Of a stretch of DNA of 64,000 nucleotides, positions 1-9,530 are shown piece after piece. Source of the stretch: Pedobacter sp. MC2016-14 (GTDB lineage Bacteria; Bacteroidota; Bacteroidia; Sphingobacteriales; Sphingobacteriaceae); the NCBI RefSeq assembly GCF_020991475.1, contig NZ_JAJMPA010000001.1, positions 1,860,001 to 1,924,000 of the forward strand, read 5' to 3'. Position 1 is the stretch's first letter. Each line of letters begins with the position of its first letter. A model generated the notes under the pieces. That model had not been told where the DNA came from and made no database searches. It saw only the letters and a program-made list of their open reading frames with translations. The position numbers and the translations under genes are program-made.

Positions 1-315
1 CCCAGTGGAACTGCGATGACCATAGCCGAAGGAATTATTGAAAATATAGACCGCAAAGGCGAATGGGTAAATGAAATTGAAGGTACACCTTTTGACGAAG
101 TGCTGAAAAATGAACAGCTATTGATTGCTTCGCAAAGGATTGGTGAAGTGCCGGGCACGCACACTGTGGTGTACAGTTCGGAAGTGGATGAAATTGAATT
201 TAAACATACTGCCCACAGCCGGGGTGGTTTTGCATTAGGCGCCGTAGTGGCGGCAGAATGGCTGCACAATAAACAGGGCTTTTATAATATTGCCGATATA
301 TTTAATTTTAAATAG
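1..315 (+). CDS. dapB: 4-hydroxy-tetrahydrodipicolinate reductase, C-terminal part
   Basis: The gene runs in from before the window; about 104 residues are visible. The fragment opens with PSGTAM, which matches the conserved substrate-binding PSGTA loop of DapB, and ends with the HTAHSRGGFALGAV helix typical of the C-terminal domain. The family reduces 4-hydroxy-tetrahydrodipicolinate with NAD(P)H in the cytoplasmic diaminopimelate/lysine pathway, feeding peptidoglycan synthesis. The stop lies 8 bases before lepB, so the two are probably co-transcribed. The NAD(P)-binding N-terminal domain is outside the window, so intactness cannot be judged. Confidence 0.9.
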   Translation, partial: PSGTAMTIAEGIIENIDRKGEWVNEIEGTPFDEVLKNEQLLIASQRIGEVPGTHTVVYSSEVDEIEFKHTAHSRGGFALGAVVAAEWLHNKQGFYNIADIFNFK

Positions 316-323
316 GATAACAC

Positions 324-1517
324 ATGAAATGGAAGTTCGGGCAAAAAGATAAAAATGCCAAGCCAGAGAAGAAATCTAAAGGCAGGGAATGGACCGACGC
401 GATCATTTTCGCAGTAGTTGCTGCAACCATCATCAGGGTATTTTTTATAGAAGCCTATACCATCCCAACCGGATCAATGGAGAAATCGCTCTTAATTGGT
501 GATTTCCTTTTTGTAAGTAAGGTTAATTATGGTGCAAGGGTGCCAATGACTCCTGTTGCTTTTCCTTTTGCACACCATACTATGCCAATTACAGGTACTA
601 AAGCCTATTGGGATGGTGTACAATGGAAATACCGCAGGTTACCAGGATTATCGGACATCAAAAGAAATGATGTTGTAGTCTTCAATTTTCCTGAAGGCGA
701 TACTGTGGCACTGGAACAACAGGATGCCAATTATTATGAACTTGTACGTTCTTTGGGTTGGAGGGCAGTAAACAGCCAGTATACCGTAACCAGCAGGCCA
801 GTTGATAAAAGGGAAAATTACATTAAACGTTGTATTGGTATTGCAGGTGATACAGTTAGTATGCTGAATGGCCTCGTTTCTATCAATGGTAAACCTGAAC
901 AGTTGAAAAACACGGGGCGTATGGATTACCTGGTTACTTTTAAAACTACAGATATCGACTGGACCGCATTTGAGGATATTGGTTTTGTGATTAATGATGA
1001 CATTGGTGCAATAAGTCAAAATACTTACCAGGTTACTGGTACTGCAGAGATGCTTGCTGAAGTCAAAAAGATGTCTTCGGTAGCTTCAGTTACCTGGCGT
1101 ACAGCACCGGCTGGTGAGCAGGATTTAGCTGTTTTCCCACACGACCCAAACAGAAAATGGAATGTAGATAGCTTTGGACCCATTGTGATTCCTAGAAAAG
1201 GATGGACAGTAAAATTAGATTCTGCAACTATGCCATTATATGAACGTGCCATCCGAATTTACGAAGGCAATACGCTGGTTAAATCGGGCTCAGACTGGTT
1301 AATTAATGGTGCAAAGGCAGATAGATATACGTTTAAAATGGATTACTATTGGATGATGGGGGATAACAGGCATAACTCGCTTGACTCAAGGTACTGGGGT
1401 TTTGTTCCTGCAGATCACATCGTAGGTAAAGCGTTGTTTATCTGGATGAGTTACGATACCAATGGGTCGTTTTTCAACAAAATTCGCTGGAACAGGTTAT
1501 TCAGGGGAATCCACTAA
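324..1517 (+). CDS. lepB: Signal peptidase I with large internal insertion
   Basis: This S26 peptidase cleaves signal peptides from exported proteins at the outer face of the inner membrane. A basic N-terminus is followed by one membrane segment (about residues 24-45). The catalytic serine is Ser51 in PTGSMEKS and the general-base lysine is Lys168 in YIKRCIG; the late box GDNRHNSLDSRYWG begins at about residue 346. At 397 residues it is longer than many bacterial homologues, because there is extra sequence between the Ser and Lys boxes and between the Lys box and the GDN box. Long forms like this are common in Bacteroidota. It overlaps the convergent dehydrogenase gene by 4 bases. The identification is secure from the catalytic dyad. 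Confidence 0.95.
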   Translation: MKWKFGQKDKNAKPEKKSKGREWTDAIIFAVVAATIIRVFFIEAYTIPTGSMEKSLLIGDFLFVSKVNYGARVPMTPVAFPFAHHTMPITGTKAYWDGVQWKYRRLPGLSDIKRNDVVVFNFPEGDTVALEQQDANYYELVRSLGWRAVNSQYTVTSRPVDKRENYIKRCIGIAGDTVSMLNGLVSINGKPEQLKNTGRMDYLVTFKTTDIDWTAFEDIGFVINDDIGAISQNTYQVTGTAEMLAEVKKMSSVASVTWRTAPAGEQDLAVFPHDPNRKWNVDSFGPIVIPRKGWTVKLDSATMPLYERAIRIYEGNTLVKSGSDWLINGAKADRYTFKMDYYWMMGDNRHNSLDSRYWGFVPADHIVGKALFIWMSYDTNGSFFNKIRWNRLFRGIH

Positions 1518-2599
1518 TGTAACTTAGCAATGCCCAGGTTAAGGGCCAGCTCATTTAAATCATACACAACGGCATCTATTAAAGGGATGCCGTTTTTTTT
1601 GCGCTCAATTTCTGCCGCAAATTCCGGCTCGCCTGGAATGATTACTTTTTTATCCGGATCAATAGTTTTGGCATTTTTAAAACGCTCAATCCAGTTATCC
1701 ATGTGTTGCTTAAACTCATCGGCAGGCCTGAAACCATCAATGCGCATAGCACCAAAGAAATGTCCTATTCCTGCGCCCACTGGATCTGCAGAGGGTTCAA
1801 GAAAGGATACAAAGGGTGGCACCCATGGGCCGTAATTGGCGCCAGAAAGTACGGCCGATAATATGTCAACCACCGCACTTAAGCCGTAACCTTTATGGCT
1901 TCCATGATCTTTATCACTACCCAATGGCAGTAATGAACCGCCCGATTTTAATGCATTGGGATCGGTAGTGCCCACACCATTTTTATCTTGTGCCCAACCT
2001 TCCGGAATTGGTAAATTTGCACGTTGCGCAATCTCAAGCTTACCATTTGCCGCGGCTGAGGTAGCCATATCTACAATTAAAGGTGGATATTTCGCTGCAG
2101 GAAAAGCATAACACATTGGGTTAGTACCTAATAAACGCTCATTTGCATAGGTGGGGGCTACAAGCGGGCTGGCATTGGTCATGCTGATACCAACCATGTC
2201 TTCTTCTACTGCCATTAATGCGTGGTAACCCGCAATACCAAAGTGATTGGAATTTTTTACGGCTACCCATCCGCTGCCATAAATTCTGGCTTTTTCTATG
2301 GCCACTTTCATCGCAAAAGGCGCGGCCACCAGGCCCAAAGCTCCATCTCCGTCTACTGTAGCTGTGGTGGGAGTTTCATGTACTATGGTCACATTTGGCG
2401 TAGCGTTAATTCTTTGTTTTTCCCAAAGTCTTACATAACCGCTTAACCTTGCCACACCATGAGAATCTATCCCTCTTAAATCAGATTTTAACAGCACATC
2501 TGCTGCTAAAACAGCATCCTTCTCCGGACATCCCATTTTGATAAAAACGCTTTCCGTAAAATTGCGAAGGTGCTGCTCTGTAAAAGTGAAATATGTCAT
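1514..2599 (-). CDS. Ldh_2 family malate/L-lactate-type dehydrogenase
   Basis: A 361-residue NAD(P)-dependent 2-hydroxyacid dehydrogenase of the malate/L-sulfolactate/ureidoglycolate dehydrogenase family, which is distinct from the classical Rossmann-fold LDH. Family marks are SDLRGIDSHGVARL near residue 40, NSNHFGIAGYHA in the middle, and KGYGLSAVVDILSAVLSG in the C-terminal half. Length is normal and there is no signal peptide, so it should be cytoplasmic. The exact substrate (malate, lactate, sulfolactate or another 2-hydroxyacid) cannot be told from sequence. It lies 11 bases downstream of bshC on the same strand. Bacillithiol is built on malate, but a link to that pathway is only a guess from position. 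Confidence 0.85.
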   Translation of the reverse strand: MTYFTFTEQHLRNFTESVFIKMGCPEKDAVLAADVLLKSDLRGIDSHGVARLSGYVRLWEKQRINATPNVTIVHETPTTATVDGDGALGLVAAPFAMKVAIEKARIYGSGWVAVKNSNHFGIAGYHALMAVEEDMVGISMTNASPLVAPTYANERLLGTNPMCYAFPAAKYPPLIVDMATSAAANGKLEIAQRANLPIPEGWAQDKNGVGTTDPNALKSGGSLLPLGSDKDHGSHKGYGLSAVVDILSAVLSGANYGPWVPPFVSFLEPSADPVGAGIGHFFGAMRIDGFRPADEFKQHMDNWIERFKNAKTIDPDKKVIIPGEPEFAAEIERKKNGIPLIDAVVYDLNELALNLGIAKLH

Positions 2600-2610
2600 G
2601 GTAGCTGTTG

Positions 2611-4197
2611 TTAAGCGAATATTACAGTGAATTGAAAAGCCAGTGGATCAAAGGAATCTATCAGCGAATCTATAAATTCATCGCCGTAAAGCACGTACAT
2701 TGGTGCCAGGTTCAATACCCGCTCCTGTAATACTCCTGAAGGAAAAAGTTTATTTTTAAGGTTTTCTATCTGCGCAAGCGATGTGGAATGCTTACGTTTC
2801 TCTGCCCTTAGCATTTTTTTATCTAAACTGGCCAAAAGGGCTAAAGTTTTGGTTTTTGCTGCATCTACCGACTGAGATAGGGTTTTATCTATCTTGTAAG
2901 CATTTAATTTTATTTGATCAAAAACCGCACGTACAGCACGTTCTTCATCGCTTAGCGTGATGTAGGTGTTCACATGTGCTTTAATCCAGTTGTTTTTCAG
3001 TAGTTCATTATCGTTGAATAAATGCTGGTGACTGATGCCCAGGATTTCCATTCTATGCTGACTGCGCTGATCTATGACAAGGGCAGAGTTACGTAAAATG
3101 AGGACAGGATAATCTATCTGATAATGGTCAAAATTGCTTTTTAGCTGCAGCCAGTAAGTCACTTCTGCACCTCCACCAATGTAAGCCAGGTTAGGTAAAA
3201 TGATTTCCTGATAGAGCGGTCTCATGACTACATTAGGGCTGAAACGTTCAGGATAAGTCTCTATTTCTTCCTTCAGCTGATCTTTTGTAAAAGTAATATC
3301 TGTATGTAAAACCTGGTATAGCCCATCTTGTTCGGTAATGCGCTCACGTAAGCCTTCTTTCATGTAAAAGAAATTGATCTCACGAGGGTTTACCTGCGCT
3401 TTATAACCTATAGCCTCCAGTGCATGATTTGAAGTATTAATAAGATTGAAGCTATTCTGTTCCGTAATGTCACGATAAATGTAGGGCGCAAATTGTGCTT
3501 TTAAGCCTTTGTCATCTGCATCAATACAAACCAAGCCATGTTCTGCGAACAAGCCATCAACCATTTCCCGTGTAGCGTCGGCAAGGTTGTCATGGTTAAT
3601 ATAGGCACTCTCTATCAATTTAGATAAACGTACGCCATTTTTGCTAATCCCCAGGTAACCTTTATAAGCCAGTAAGACCTCATTGAAATCTTTAGTGCTC
3701 AGTTTTCCAGTTGCACCGGATGCCTGGGTATTCCAGGTCAGCATCTTATCCTCTATTTTAACATGATTGATTTCCTCAAAATCATGATCTTCAGTTGCCA
3801 TCCAATATACGGGTACAAAATTGTATTCTGGAAACTGCTTCTTTAAATCCCTTGCCAGATTAATGGCCGTCACAATTTTATAAATAAAATAAAGTGGGCC
3901 GGTAAAAATATTTAGCTGGTGCCCGGTTGTAATGGTAAAGGTACGCTCATCTTCCAGTAGGGAGATATTGGTTTGCACCAGTGTAGTGCTTGGAATATCT
4001 TTATATTGTTGCTGTATTGTTTTTACCAATAACTGCCTGTTGGTAAGCACCTTTCGGTTACTTATCGCCTGCTTAAAGCCTTCAATGTTAGTAGAATACG
4101 CATAAAAAGGTGACAACTGTTCATTTCCTGCAATGTAATCCAGGATGATGGATGAAAAGGCGCCTGTTTGCTGATAAGTGATGTGTTTAGCCTGCAT
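2611..4197 (-). CDS. bshC: Bacillithiol biosynthesis cysteine-adding enzyme BshC
   Basis: A 528-residue protein matching BshC in length and motifs: TGHQLNIFTGPLYFIYKI (about residues 95-112), PVYWMATEDHDFEE (about 128-141), and the middle segment FSPNVVMRPLYQE with PNLAYIGGGAEVTYW. A coiled-coil stretch follows in the last quarter. BshC adds cysteine to glucosaminyl-malate, the last step in making bacillithiol, the low-molecular-weight thiol of Firmicutes and many Bacteroidota. BshA and BshB are not in the window. It may share a transcript with rimO upstream (47-base gap) and the dehydrogenase downstream. The family assignment is firm; the biochemical role is from family knowledge. Confidence 0.92.
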   Translation of the reverse strand: MQAKHITYQQTGAFSSIILDYIAGNEQLSPFYAYSTNIEGFKQAISNRKVLTNRQLLVKTIQQQYKDIPSTTLVQTNISLLEDERTFTITTGHQLNIFTGPLYFIYKIVTAINLARDLKKQFPEYNFVPVYWMATEDHDFEEINHVKIEDKMLTWNTQASGATGKLSTKDFNEVLLAYKGYLGISKNGVRLSKLIESAYINHDNLADATREMVDGLFAEHGLVCIDADDKGLKAQFAPYIYRDITEQNSFNLINTSNHALEAIGYKAQVNPREINFFYMKEGLRERITEQDGLYQVLHTDITFTKDQLKEEIETYPERFSPNVVMRPLYQEIILPNLAYIGGGAEVTYWLQLKSNFDHYQIDYPVLILRNSALVIDQRSQHRMEILGISHQHLFNDNELLKNNWIKAHVNTYITLSDEERAVRAVFDQIKLNAYKIDKTLSQSVDAAKTKTLALLASLDKKMLRAEKRKHSTSLAQIENLKNKLFPSGVLQERVLNLAPMYVLYGDEFIDSLIDSFDPLAFQFTVIFA

Positions 4198-4244
4198 TTG
4201 ATACGAAAATATTGAATAATCAATTAAATGCGGTGCTTTAGCCT

Positions 4245-5579
4245 TTATTTTACAATCTGTCCATACAGATCAAAATCTTCTGCTCTGTCAATCTTAACAT
4301 TTACAAAGCTTCCATTAGCAGCATAGCCCGTACTGGCATCTATTAAAACTTCATTATCCACTTCTGGAGAATCAAATTCAGTACGGCCAATAAAGAAATC
4401 TCCCTCTTTACGGTCTACCAGTACTTTGTAGGTCTGGCCAATTTTGGTTTGATTGATGTCAAAAGAAATACCCTGTTGCAACTCCATAATGGCATCCACA
4501 CGCTCTTGTTTAACCTCATCAGGTACATCATCCACCAAATTGTGCGCATGTGTTTTTTCTTCATGAGAATAGGTAAAGCAACCTAACCTGTCAAAGCGGG
4601 TATCTTCTACCCAGTTTAACATTTCTTCAAAATCACGCTCGGTTTCTCCTGGGTAGCCACAAATCAGTGTGGTACGCATGGCGATGCCCGGAACTTTATC
4701 CCTGATTTGGTTTACAATATCTATAGTTTTTTGTTTGGTAATCCCTCTGCGCATAGATTTCAGCATATTGTCTGTAATGTGCTGCAAAGGTATATCAAGG
4801 TATTTGCAGATGTTTTCACGCTCATTCATGGCATCCAGAATTTCCATAGGGAAACCAGAAGGGTAAGCATACTGCAAACGGATCCATTCAATTCCGGGAA
4901 CGTCAGATAGCCTTCTTAACAATTCGTCAAGGTTACGCTTTCCGTAAATATCCAACCCATAATAGGTTAAATCCTGTGCAATAAGAATAAGTTCTCTGGT
5001 ACCATTAGCTGCCAGTATTTTTGCTTCATTTACCAGCTCGTTCATATCTCTTGACACGTGTTTACCACGCATCAGGGGGATGGCACAAAAAGAGCAGGGG
5101 CGGTTGCAGCCTTCCGCAATTTTAAAATAAGCAAAATGGGAAGGAGTGGTCAATAACCTTTCGCCAATCAGCTCATGCCTGTAATTGGCGCCCAGGGAGT
5201 GTAGTATATTCTGTAAATCGTTGGTTCCGAAGAATGCATCAACATTGGTAATTTCTGCTTCCAGTTCTGGTTTATAACGTTCAGAAAGGCATCCGGTTAC
5301 AATTACTTTGCTGATCTTACCATCTTCTTTGAGCTGACTATATTGCAAAATGGTGTCAATAGATTCCTGTTTCGCATTATCGATGAACCCGCAGGTATTG
5401 ATGACCACAATGTCACCTTTACCAACCTGGTTGGCCTCATGTACCACATCTAATTGGTTCCCTTTTAATTGCCCCATCAACACCTCAGAATCGTATAGGT
5501 TTTTGGAACAGCCTAGCGTGATGACGTTGATTTTTGGTTTTTTAACTGGAACTATTTTGGATATGGTTTTAGTATTCAT
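4245..5579 (-). CDS. rimO: Ribosomal protein S12 methylthiotransferase
   Basis: This radical-SAM methylthiotransferase adds a methylthio group to a conserved aspartate of ribosomal protein S12. The N-terminal MTTase domain has cluster cysteines Cys24 (TLGCSKN), Cys63 (NTCGF) and Cys97 (TGCLSE). The radical SAM domain has the CxxxCxxC motif at Cys158, Cys162 and Cys165 (EGCNRPCSFCAIP). A C-terminal TRAM domain covers roughly residues 378-444. ISLQQHITDNML-like and GYPGET motifs favour RimO over MiaB. It sits directly downstream of ftsY, an order common in Bacteroidota. Length (444 aa) is normal and all six cysteines are present. Confidence 0.95.
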   Translation of the reverse strand: MNTKTISKIVPVKKPKINVITLGCSKNLYDSEVLMGQLKGNQLDVVHEANQVGKGDIVVINTCGFIDNAKQESIDTILQYSQLKEDGKISKVIVTGCLSERYKPELEAEITNVDAFFGTNDLQNILHSLGANYRHELIGERLLTTPSHFAYFKIAEGCNRPCSFCAIPLMRGKHVSRDMNELVNEAKILAANGTRELILIAQDLTYYGLDIYGKRNLDELLRRLSDVPGIEWIRLQYAYPSGFPMEILDAMNERENICKYLDIPLQHITDNMLKSMRRGITKQKTIDIVNQIRDKVPGIAMRTTLICGYPGETERDFEEMLNWVEDTRFDRLGCFTYSHEEKTHAHNLVDDVPDEVKQERVDAIMELQQGISFDINQTKIGQTYKVLVDRKEGDFFIGRTEFDSPEVDNEVLIDASTGYAANGSFVNVKIDRAEDFDLYGQIVK

Positions 5580-5642
5580 TCTTGTATTATTGTGTTCGTT
5601 ATCCTAAGTTATCTCAGGATCTTAATGCATTGGTTCAGTAAA

Positions 5643-6605
5643 TTAATTAAACAAGCTATCAACAAAAGCTTTTTTGTCAAATAACTGCAGGTCATTTACA
5701 CCCTCACCAACACCGATGTATTTTACAGGGATTTTAAACTGATCGGAAATGCCAATGACAACACCACCTTTGGCAGTACCGTCAAGTTTTGTAATTGCCA
5801 GCGCATTTACATCCGTAGCTTCTGTAAATTGTTTACATTGTTCAAATGCATTTTGTCCGGTTGAACCATCCAGTACCAGCAATATTTCATGCGGCGCATT
5901 CGGGACTACCTTTTGCATTACATTTTTGATTTTCCCTAATTCATTCATCAGGCCTATTTTATTGTGCAGGCGGCCAGCGGTATCAATAATTACGACATCT
6001 TCACCATTGGCAACGGCAGATTGTAGGGTGTCAAACGCTACAGAAGCCGGATCTGAGCCCATCGCCTGAGCAACAACCCTAACATCAATACGTTCGCCCC
6101 AAAGTTTAATTTGTTCTACGGCTGCAGCCCTAAAAGTATCGGCAGCACCCAGTACAACTTTAAGCCCTTCTGCTTTCAGTTTATTGGCCAGTTTACCAAT
6201 GGTTGTTGTTTTACCAACACCATTTACACCTACCACCATAATCACATAAGGCTTATGGTCGCCGTACTCAAATTTACGGAAATCATTGCTGTTGTTTTCA
6301 GCCAGAAGAAGCTGTATCTCATCCCGAAGCAAAAGGTTAAGTTCAGAAGTAGAGAGGTATTTATCTTTGGCTACCCTTTCCTGTATCCTGTCAATAATTT
6401 TAAGTGTAGTACTTACGCCTACGTCAGATGTTACCAAAACCTCTTCAAGGTTGTCCAGTACATCATCATCAACAGTAGATTTACCAGCAACGGCTTTTGT
6501 AATTTTACTTAAAAAGCCCTCCTTAGTCTTCTCTAATCCCTTGTCCAGTGCTACCTGAGCTTCCGGAGCAGTTTCTTTTTTCTTGAAAAAATCAAATAAT
6601 CCCAT
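5643..6605 (-). CDS. ftsY: Signal recognition particle receptor FtsY
   Basis: The SRP-receptor GTPase that docks ribosome-SRP complexes at the inner membrane. Visible are a short amphipathic N-terminus (MGLFDFFKKK), the N domain, and a complete G domain: GVNGVGKTT (about residues 126-134), DTFRAAA (156-162), DTAGR near 206, TKLDGTAKGG near 272. At 320 residues it lacks the long acidic A domain of E. coli FtsY, as is normal in this phylum. It follows the rpmB-rpmG-DUF4295 genes on the same strand, but a terminator-like hairpin lies about 20 bases before its start, so transcription may be partly uncoupled. Confidence 0.95.
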   Translation of the reverse strand: MGLFDFFKKKETAPEAQVALDKGLEKTKEGFLSKITKAVAGKSTVDDDVLDNLEEVLVTSDVGVSTTLKIIDRIQERVAKDKYLSTSELNLLLRDEIQLLLAENNSNDFRKFEYGDHKPYVIMVVGVNGVGKTTTIGKLANKLKAEGLKVVLGAADTFRAAAVEQIKLWGERIDVRVVAQAMGSDPASVAFDTLQSAVANGEDVVIIDTAGRLHNKIGLMNELGKIKNVMQKVVPNAPHEILLVLDGSTGQNAFEQCKQFTEATDVNALAITKLDGTAKGGVVIGISDQFKIPVKYIGVGEGVNDLQLFDKKAFVDSLFN

Positions 6606-6623
6606 AGAAATTTAGATGAAAAC

Positions 6624-6656
6624 AAAAAAGCCCTCCCACCAAAATGAAGGGACGGC
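6624..6656 (-). terminator. Terminator or attenuator between DUF4295 gene and ftsY
   Basis: On the minus strand GCCGTCCC and GGGAGGGC can pair (8 positions, one mismatch) around an 11-base loop, followed directly by a run of six T. It lies downstream of the DUF4295 gene and about 20 bases before the ftsY start. It could end the ribosomal-protein transcript or lower read-through into ftsY. Confidence 0.6.
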
Positions 6657-6679
6657 CTTAATATGATTAAATATTAATA

Positions 6680-6841
6680 TTACTTGTGCGTTCCAGCAAT
6701 AGCATCTTGAACGTGATCGTTGTGAACAATGATTTCTTTGAAAGAATAAGCACCAGATTTAGGTGATTTAGTCATTGTTATAACTTTCGAATACTCTTTT
6801 CCTTTACCCGTCTTTAGGGTTGCAACTACCTTTTTTGCCAT
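6680..6841 (-). CDS. DUF4295 small basic protein
   Basis: A 53-residue ORF starting MAKKVVATLKTGKGKEYSK and ending DAIAGTHK. The size, Lys-rich N-terminus and position directly after rpmG match the DUF4295 family, which is found in Bacteroidota within the rpmB-rpmG cluster. A role at the ribosome is suspected from this linkage but is not shown by sequence. It begins 35 bases after rpmG on the same strand and is followed by a terminator-like hairpin. No membrane segment or cysteine is present. Confidence 0.85.
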   Translation of the reverse strand: MAKKVVATLKTGKGKEYSKVITMTKSPKSGAYSFKEIIVHNDHVQDAIAGTHK

Positions 6842-6876
6842 GATCTAAATAGATTGGATTTAGTTAAAACTAAATG

Positions 6877-7059
6877 TTACTTAATTTCTTTATGTACCGT
6901 TACTTTTTTCAATACAGGGTTGAATTTTTTCAATTCTAAACGCTCAGTAGTGTTTTTACGGTTTTTAGTAGAGATATATCTAGACATACCTGGCATGCCA
7001 CTAGTTTTATGCTCTGTACACTCTAGAATAACTTGTACTCTGTTACCTTTTTTTGCCAT
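6877..7059 (-). CDS. rpmG: 50S ribosomal protein L33
   Basis: A 60-residue L33 protein: [18 protein letters not shown] at the N-terminus, then [20 protein letters not shown] and a basic tail. It has one cysteine only, so this is a zinc-free (C-minus) form lacking the paired CxxC motifs. It is a component of the large ribosomal subunit near the E site. It lies between rpmB (40 bases upstream) and the DUF4295 gene, which is the usual Bacteroidota order. Confidence 0.95.
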   Translation of the reverse strand: MAKKGNRVQVILECTEHKTSGMPGMSRYISTKNRKNTTERLELKKFNPVLKKVTVHKEIK

Positions 7060-7099
7060 TTTATTAATCTTACGGCCGATTCACATCAGCCCATGTTAT

Positions 7100-7333
7100 T
7101 TACAAATACCCTTTTTTCATGAAGCGGCTGATGGCTTCAGTAATACCGATCTTGTTGATGGTTTTGATAGCTGAAGTAGAAACTTTCAGTGTTATCCAAC
7201 GATCCTCATCAGGAATATAAAATTTCTGAAGTTGTAAGTTGGGATAAAACTTACGCTTAGTTTTAACGTTTGAGTGAGAAACATTAAAGCCGCTCATCGC
7301 CATTTTTCCGGTTAAATCACAAACTCTTGACAT
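7100..7333 (-). CDS. rpmB: 50S ribosomal protein L28
   Basis: A 77-residue L28 protein beginning [20 protein letters not shown], with [13 protein letters not shown] and the [15 protein letters not shown] segment typical of the family. It is a large-subunit protein that binds near the E site. It is the first gene of the rpmB-rpmG-DUF4295 unit. The start follows an AT-rich spacer shared with the divergent acs gene. Confidence 0.95.
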   Translation of the reverse strand: MSRVCDLTGKMAMSGFNVSHSNVKTKRKFYPNLQLQKFYIPDEDRWITLKVSTSAIKTINKIGITEAISRFMKKGYL

Positions 7334-7504
7334 GCCTTTAAATATATTGTTTTATTATTCGTCGCTTAATTTTTTAAGAGTGTGCAAATATCAGTAAAAT
7401 ATTTGTAATCAGCAAGAGTGCGTTTAAAATATTTTTAATATTGTTGTCCGTACCGCTAATTGTGCTTTATCTATACCTGTCACATTTAAAATACGGACTA
7501 AAAT

Positions 7505-7534
7505 TTTGATAACTTTTTAATAAACTTATATTTG
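7505..7534 (+). promoter_or_regulatory. Bacteroidota-type promoter upstream of acs
   Basis: TTTG at 7505-7508 and TATATTTG at 7527-7534 fit the -33 TTTG / -7 TAnnTTTG consensus of the Bacteroidota primary sigma factor, with an 18-base spacer. Transcription would begin near 7540, upstream of the ATG at 7568. This also argues against a TTG start at 7532, which lies inside the -7 box. Confidence 0.55.
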
Positions 7535-7567
7535 AACTGTTATTATAATAACCAATCTAAACCAAGT

Positions 7568-9475
7568 ATGCAAATTAAATCATTTGAACAGTATCAAGAA
7601 ACTTATAAATTAAGCGTTGAACAGCCAGAGCAATTTTGGGCTGGCATTGCAGAGCATTTTCTCTGGAGAAAAAAATGGGATAAAGTTTTATCCTGGAACT
7701 TTTCCGAGCCTAATATTAAATGGTTTGAAGGTGCGAAATTGAACATTACAGAGAATTGCCTCGACCGCCACCTTGAAAAGAACGGTGATAAGCCGGCAAT
7801 TATCTGGGAATCCAATGATCCAGAAAAACCAAGTGTTACACTTACCTATAAAATACTTCATGAGCAGGTTTGCAGGTTTGCAAATGTGCTAAAAAAGAAC
7901 GGTGTGGTAAAAGGCAACCGCATCTGTATCTATATGCCGATGGTTCCCGAACTGGCGGTGGCGGTATTGGCCTGCGCAAGAATTGGCGCTGTGCATTCCG
8001 TTATATTTGGCGGTTTTTCTGCTAAATCTATTGCCGATCGGATTAACGATTCTGCCTGTAAACTGGTCATCACAGCAGATGGTTCTTTTAGGGGGAATAA
8101 ACAAATTCAGTTAAAAGAGGTCATTGACGATGCCTTGATTGGTTGCCCAACAGTAGAAAAGGTAATTGTGCTTACCCATACCCGTACGCCTGTTTCTATG
8201 CTAAAAGGACGTGACCTTTGGTTTGAAGACGAAATTAAACTGGTAGATACACATTGCCCGGCAGAAGAGATGGATGCAGAAGACATGCTTTTCATTTTAT
8301 ATACCTCTGGTTCTACTGGCAAACCTAAAGGAGTAGTGCATACTGTGGGTGGTTACATGGTTTATGCAGGTTATACTTTTTCAAATGTATTCAACTACCA
8401 GCCTGATGAAGTGTTTTTCTGTACCGCAGATATTGGCTGGATTACTGGTCACTCTTATATTGTATATGGTCCGCTTTCTCAGGGTGCAACGGCATTGATG
8501 TTTGAAGGTGTGCCTACTTACCCAACGCCTTCACGCTTTTGGCAAATTATAGAAAAGCATAAAGTTAATATTTTATACACTGCCCCAACTGCTATTCGCT
8601 CATTGATGGGCTTTGGCAAAGAGCCTTTAGAAGGAATAGATTTAAGTAGCCTTAGGGTACTGGGCTCTGTTGGGGAACCCATTAATGAAGAAGCATGGCA
8701 CTGGTTTGATGAAGAGGTTGGACATAAAAACTGTCCAATTGTGGATACCTGGTGGCAAACGGAAACAGGAGGACTGATGATTTCGCCAATTGCTTTTGTA
8801 ACGCCACTTAAACCTGCCTTTGCAACTTTACCGCTGCCTGGTGTACAGCCTATCCTGGTAGATGAACAGGGGAATGAAATAGAAGGTAATGGTGTAAATG
8901 GAAATCTTTGCATCAAGTTTCCATGGCCTGGAATGTTGCGTACTACCTATGGCGATCATGAGCGTTGCAAGCAAACCTATTTCTCTACCTATCCGGATTT
9001 GTATTTTACGGGTGATGGATGTATGAGAGATGAGGACGGTTATTATAAAATTACAGGTAGGGTGGATGATGTAATCAACGTATCTGGTCACAGGATTGGA
9101 ACTGCCGAGGTTGAAAATGCGATTAACATGCATGCTGGGGTGATTGAAAGTGCTGTTGTTGGGTATCCTCATGACGTAAAAGGTCAGGGTATCTATGCAT
9201 TCGTGATTTATCCAAAGCTGCACAGTGAGAGTGAGCTGACTAAAAAAGATATTCTGCAAACTGTAACCCGGGTAATTGGTGCAATTGCTAAACCAGATAA
9301 AATCCTTTTTGTAAGCGGATTGCCTAAAACCAGATCTGGTAAGATCATGCGTCGTATTTTGCGTAAAGTTGCAGAAGGTGATATTGCAAACCTGGGTGAT
9401 ACCAGCACATTGCTTGATCCGGGCGTTGTAACAGAAATTATAGAAGGCGCTGCTAAGTTACAGGCAAACAATTGA
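7568..9475 (+). CDS. acs: Acetyl-CoA synthetase (AMP-forming)
   Basis: A 635-residue ANL-superfamily ligase that converts acetate, ATP and CoA to acetyl-CoA. Visible motifs are the P-loop [15 protein letters not shown], the adenylate-binding [10 protein letters not shown], the hinge region [17 protein letters not shown], and near the C-terminus [14 protein letters not shown], whose lysine is the catalytic residue normally controlled by acetylation. The ATG at 7568 is chosen because the reading frame upstream overlaps the predicted -7 promoter box, and MQIKSFEQY fits the usual N-terminus. It is divergent from rpmB. The closest alternatives, propionyl-CoA synthetases, usually differ in the substrate pocket; acetate is the likely substrate. 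Confidence 0.93.
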   Translation: MQIKSFEQYQETYKLSVEQPEQFWAGIAEHFLWRKKWDKVLSWNFSEPNIKWFEGAKLNITENCLDRHLEKNGDKPAIIWESNDPEKPSVTLTYKILHEQVCRFANVLKKNGVVKGNRICIYMPMVPELAVAVLACARIGAVHSVIFGGFSAKSIADRINDSACKLVITADGSFRGNKQIQLKEVIDDALIGCPTVEKVIVLTHTRTPVSMLKGRDLWFEDEIKLVDTHCPAEEMDAEDMLFILYTSGSTGKPKGVVHTVGGYMVYAGYTFSNVFNYQPDEVFFCTADIGWITGHSYIVYGPLSQGATALMFEGVPTYPTPSRFWQIIEKHKVNILYTAPTAIRSLMGFGKEPLEGIDLSSLRVLGSVGEPINEEAWHWFDEEVGHKNCPIVDTWWQTETGGLMISPIAFVTPLKPAFATLPLPGVQPILVDEQGNEIEGNGVNGNLCIKFPWPGMLRTTYGDHERCKQTYFSTYPDLYFTGDGCMRDEDGYYKITGRVDDVINVSGHRIGTAEVENAINMHAGVIESAVVGYPHDVKGQGIYAFVIYPKLHSESELTKKDILQTVTRVIGAIAKPDKILFVSGLPKTRSGKIMRRILRKVAEGDIANLGDTSTLLDPGVVTEIIEGAAKLQANN

Positions 9476-9530
9476 TGCCCCGTGCCTGTTATTATACCAA
9501 CTACACAATGTAAAACGTAAAAATACAGTT

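Noticed and set aside
648..1019. 123-codon frame opposite lepB
   Set aside because: Antisense shadow; composition is irregular and lepB is unambiguous.
6111..6512. 133-codon frame opposite ftsY
   Set aside because: Antisense shadow of a highly conserved gene with no domain-like features.
7532..7567. Longer acs N-terminus from TTG
   Set aside because: The TTG lies inside the predicted -7 promoter box and the extra residues do not fit the family; ATG at 7568 is preferred.
8828..9259. 143-codon frame opposite acs
   Set aside because: Antisense shadow within a well-conserved enzyme gene.
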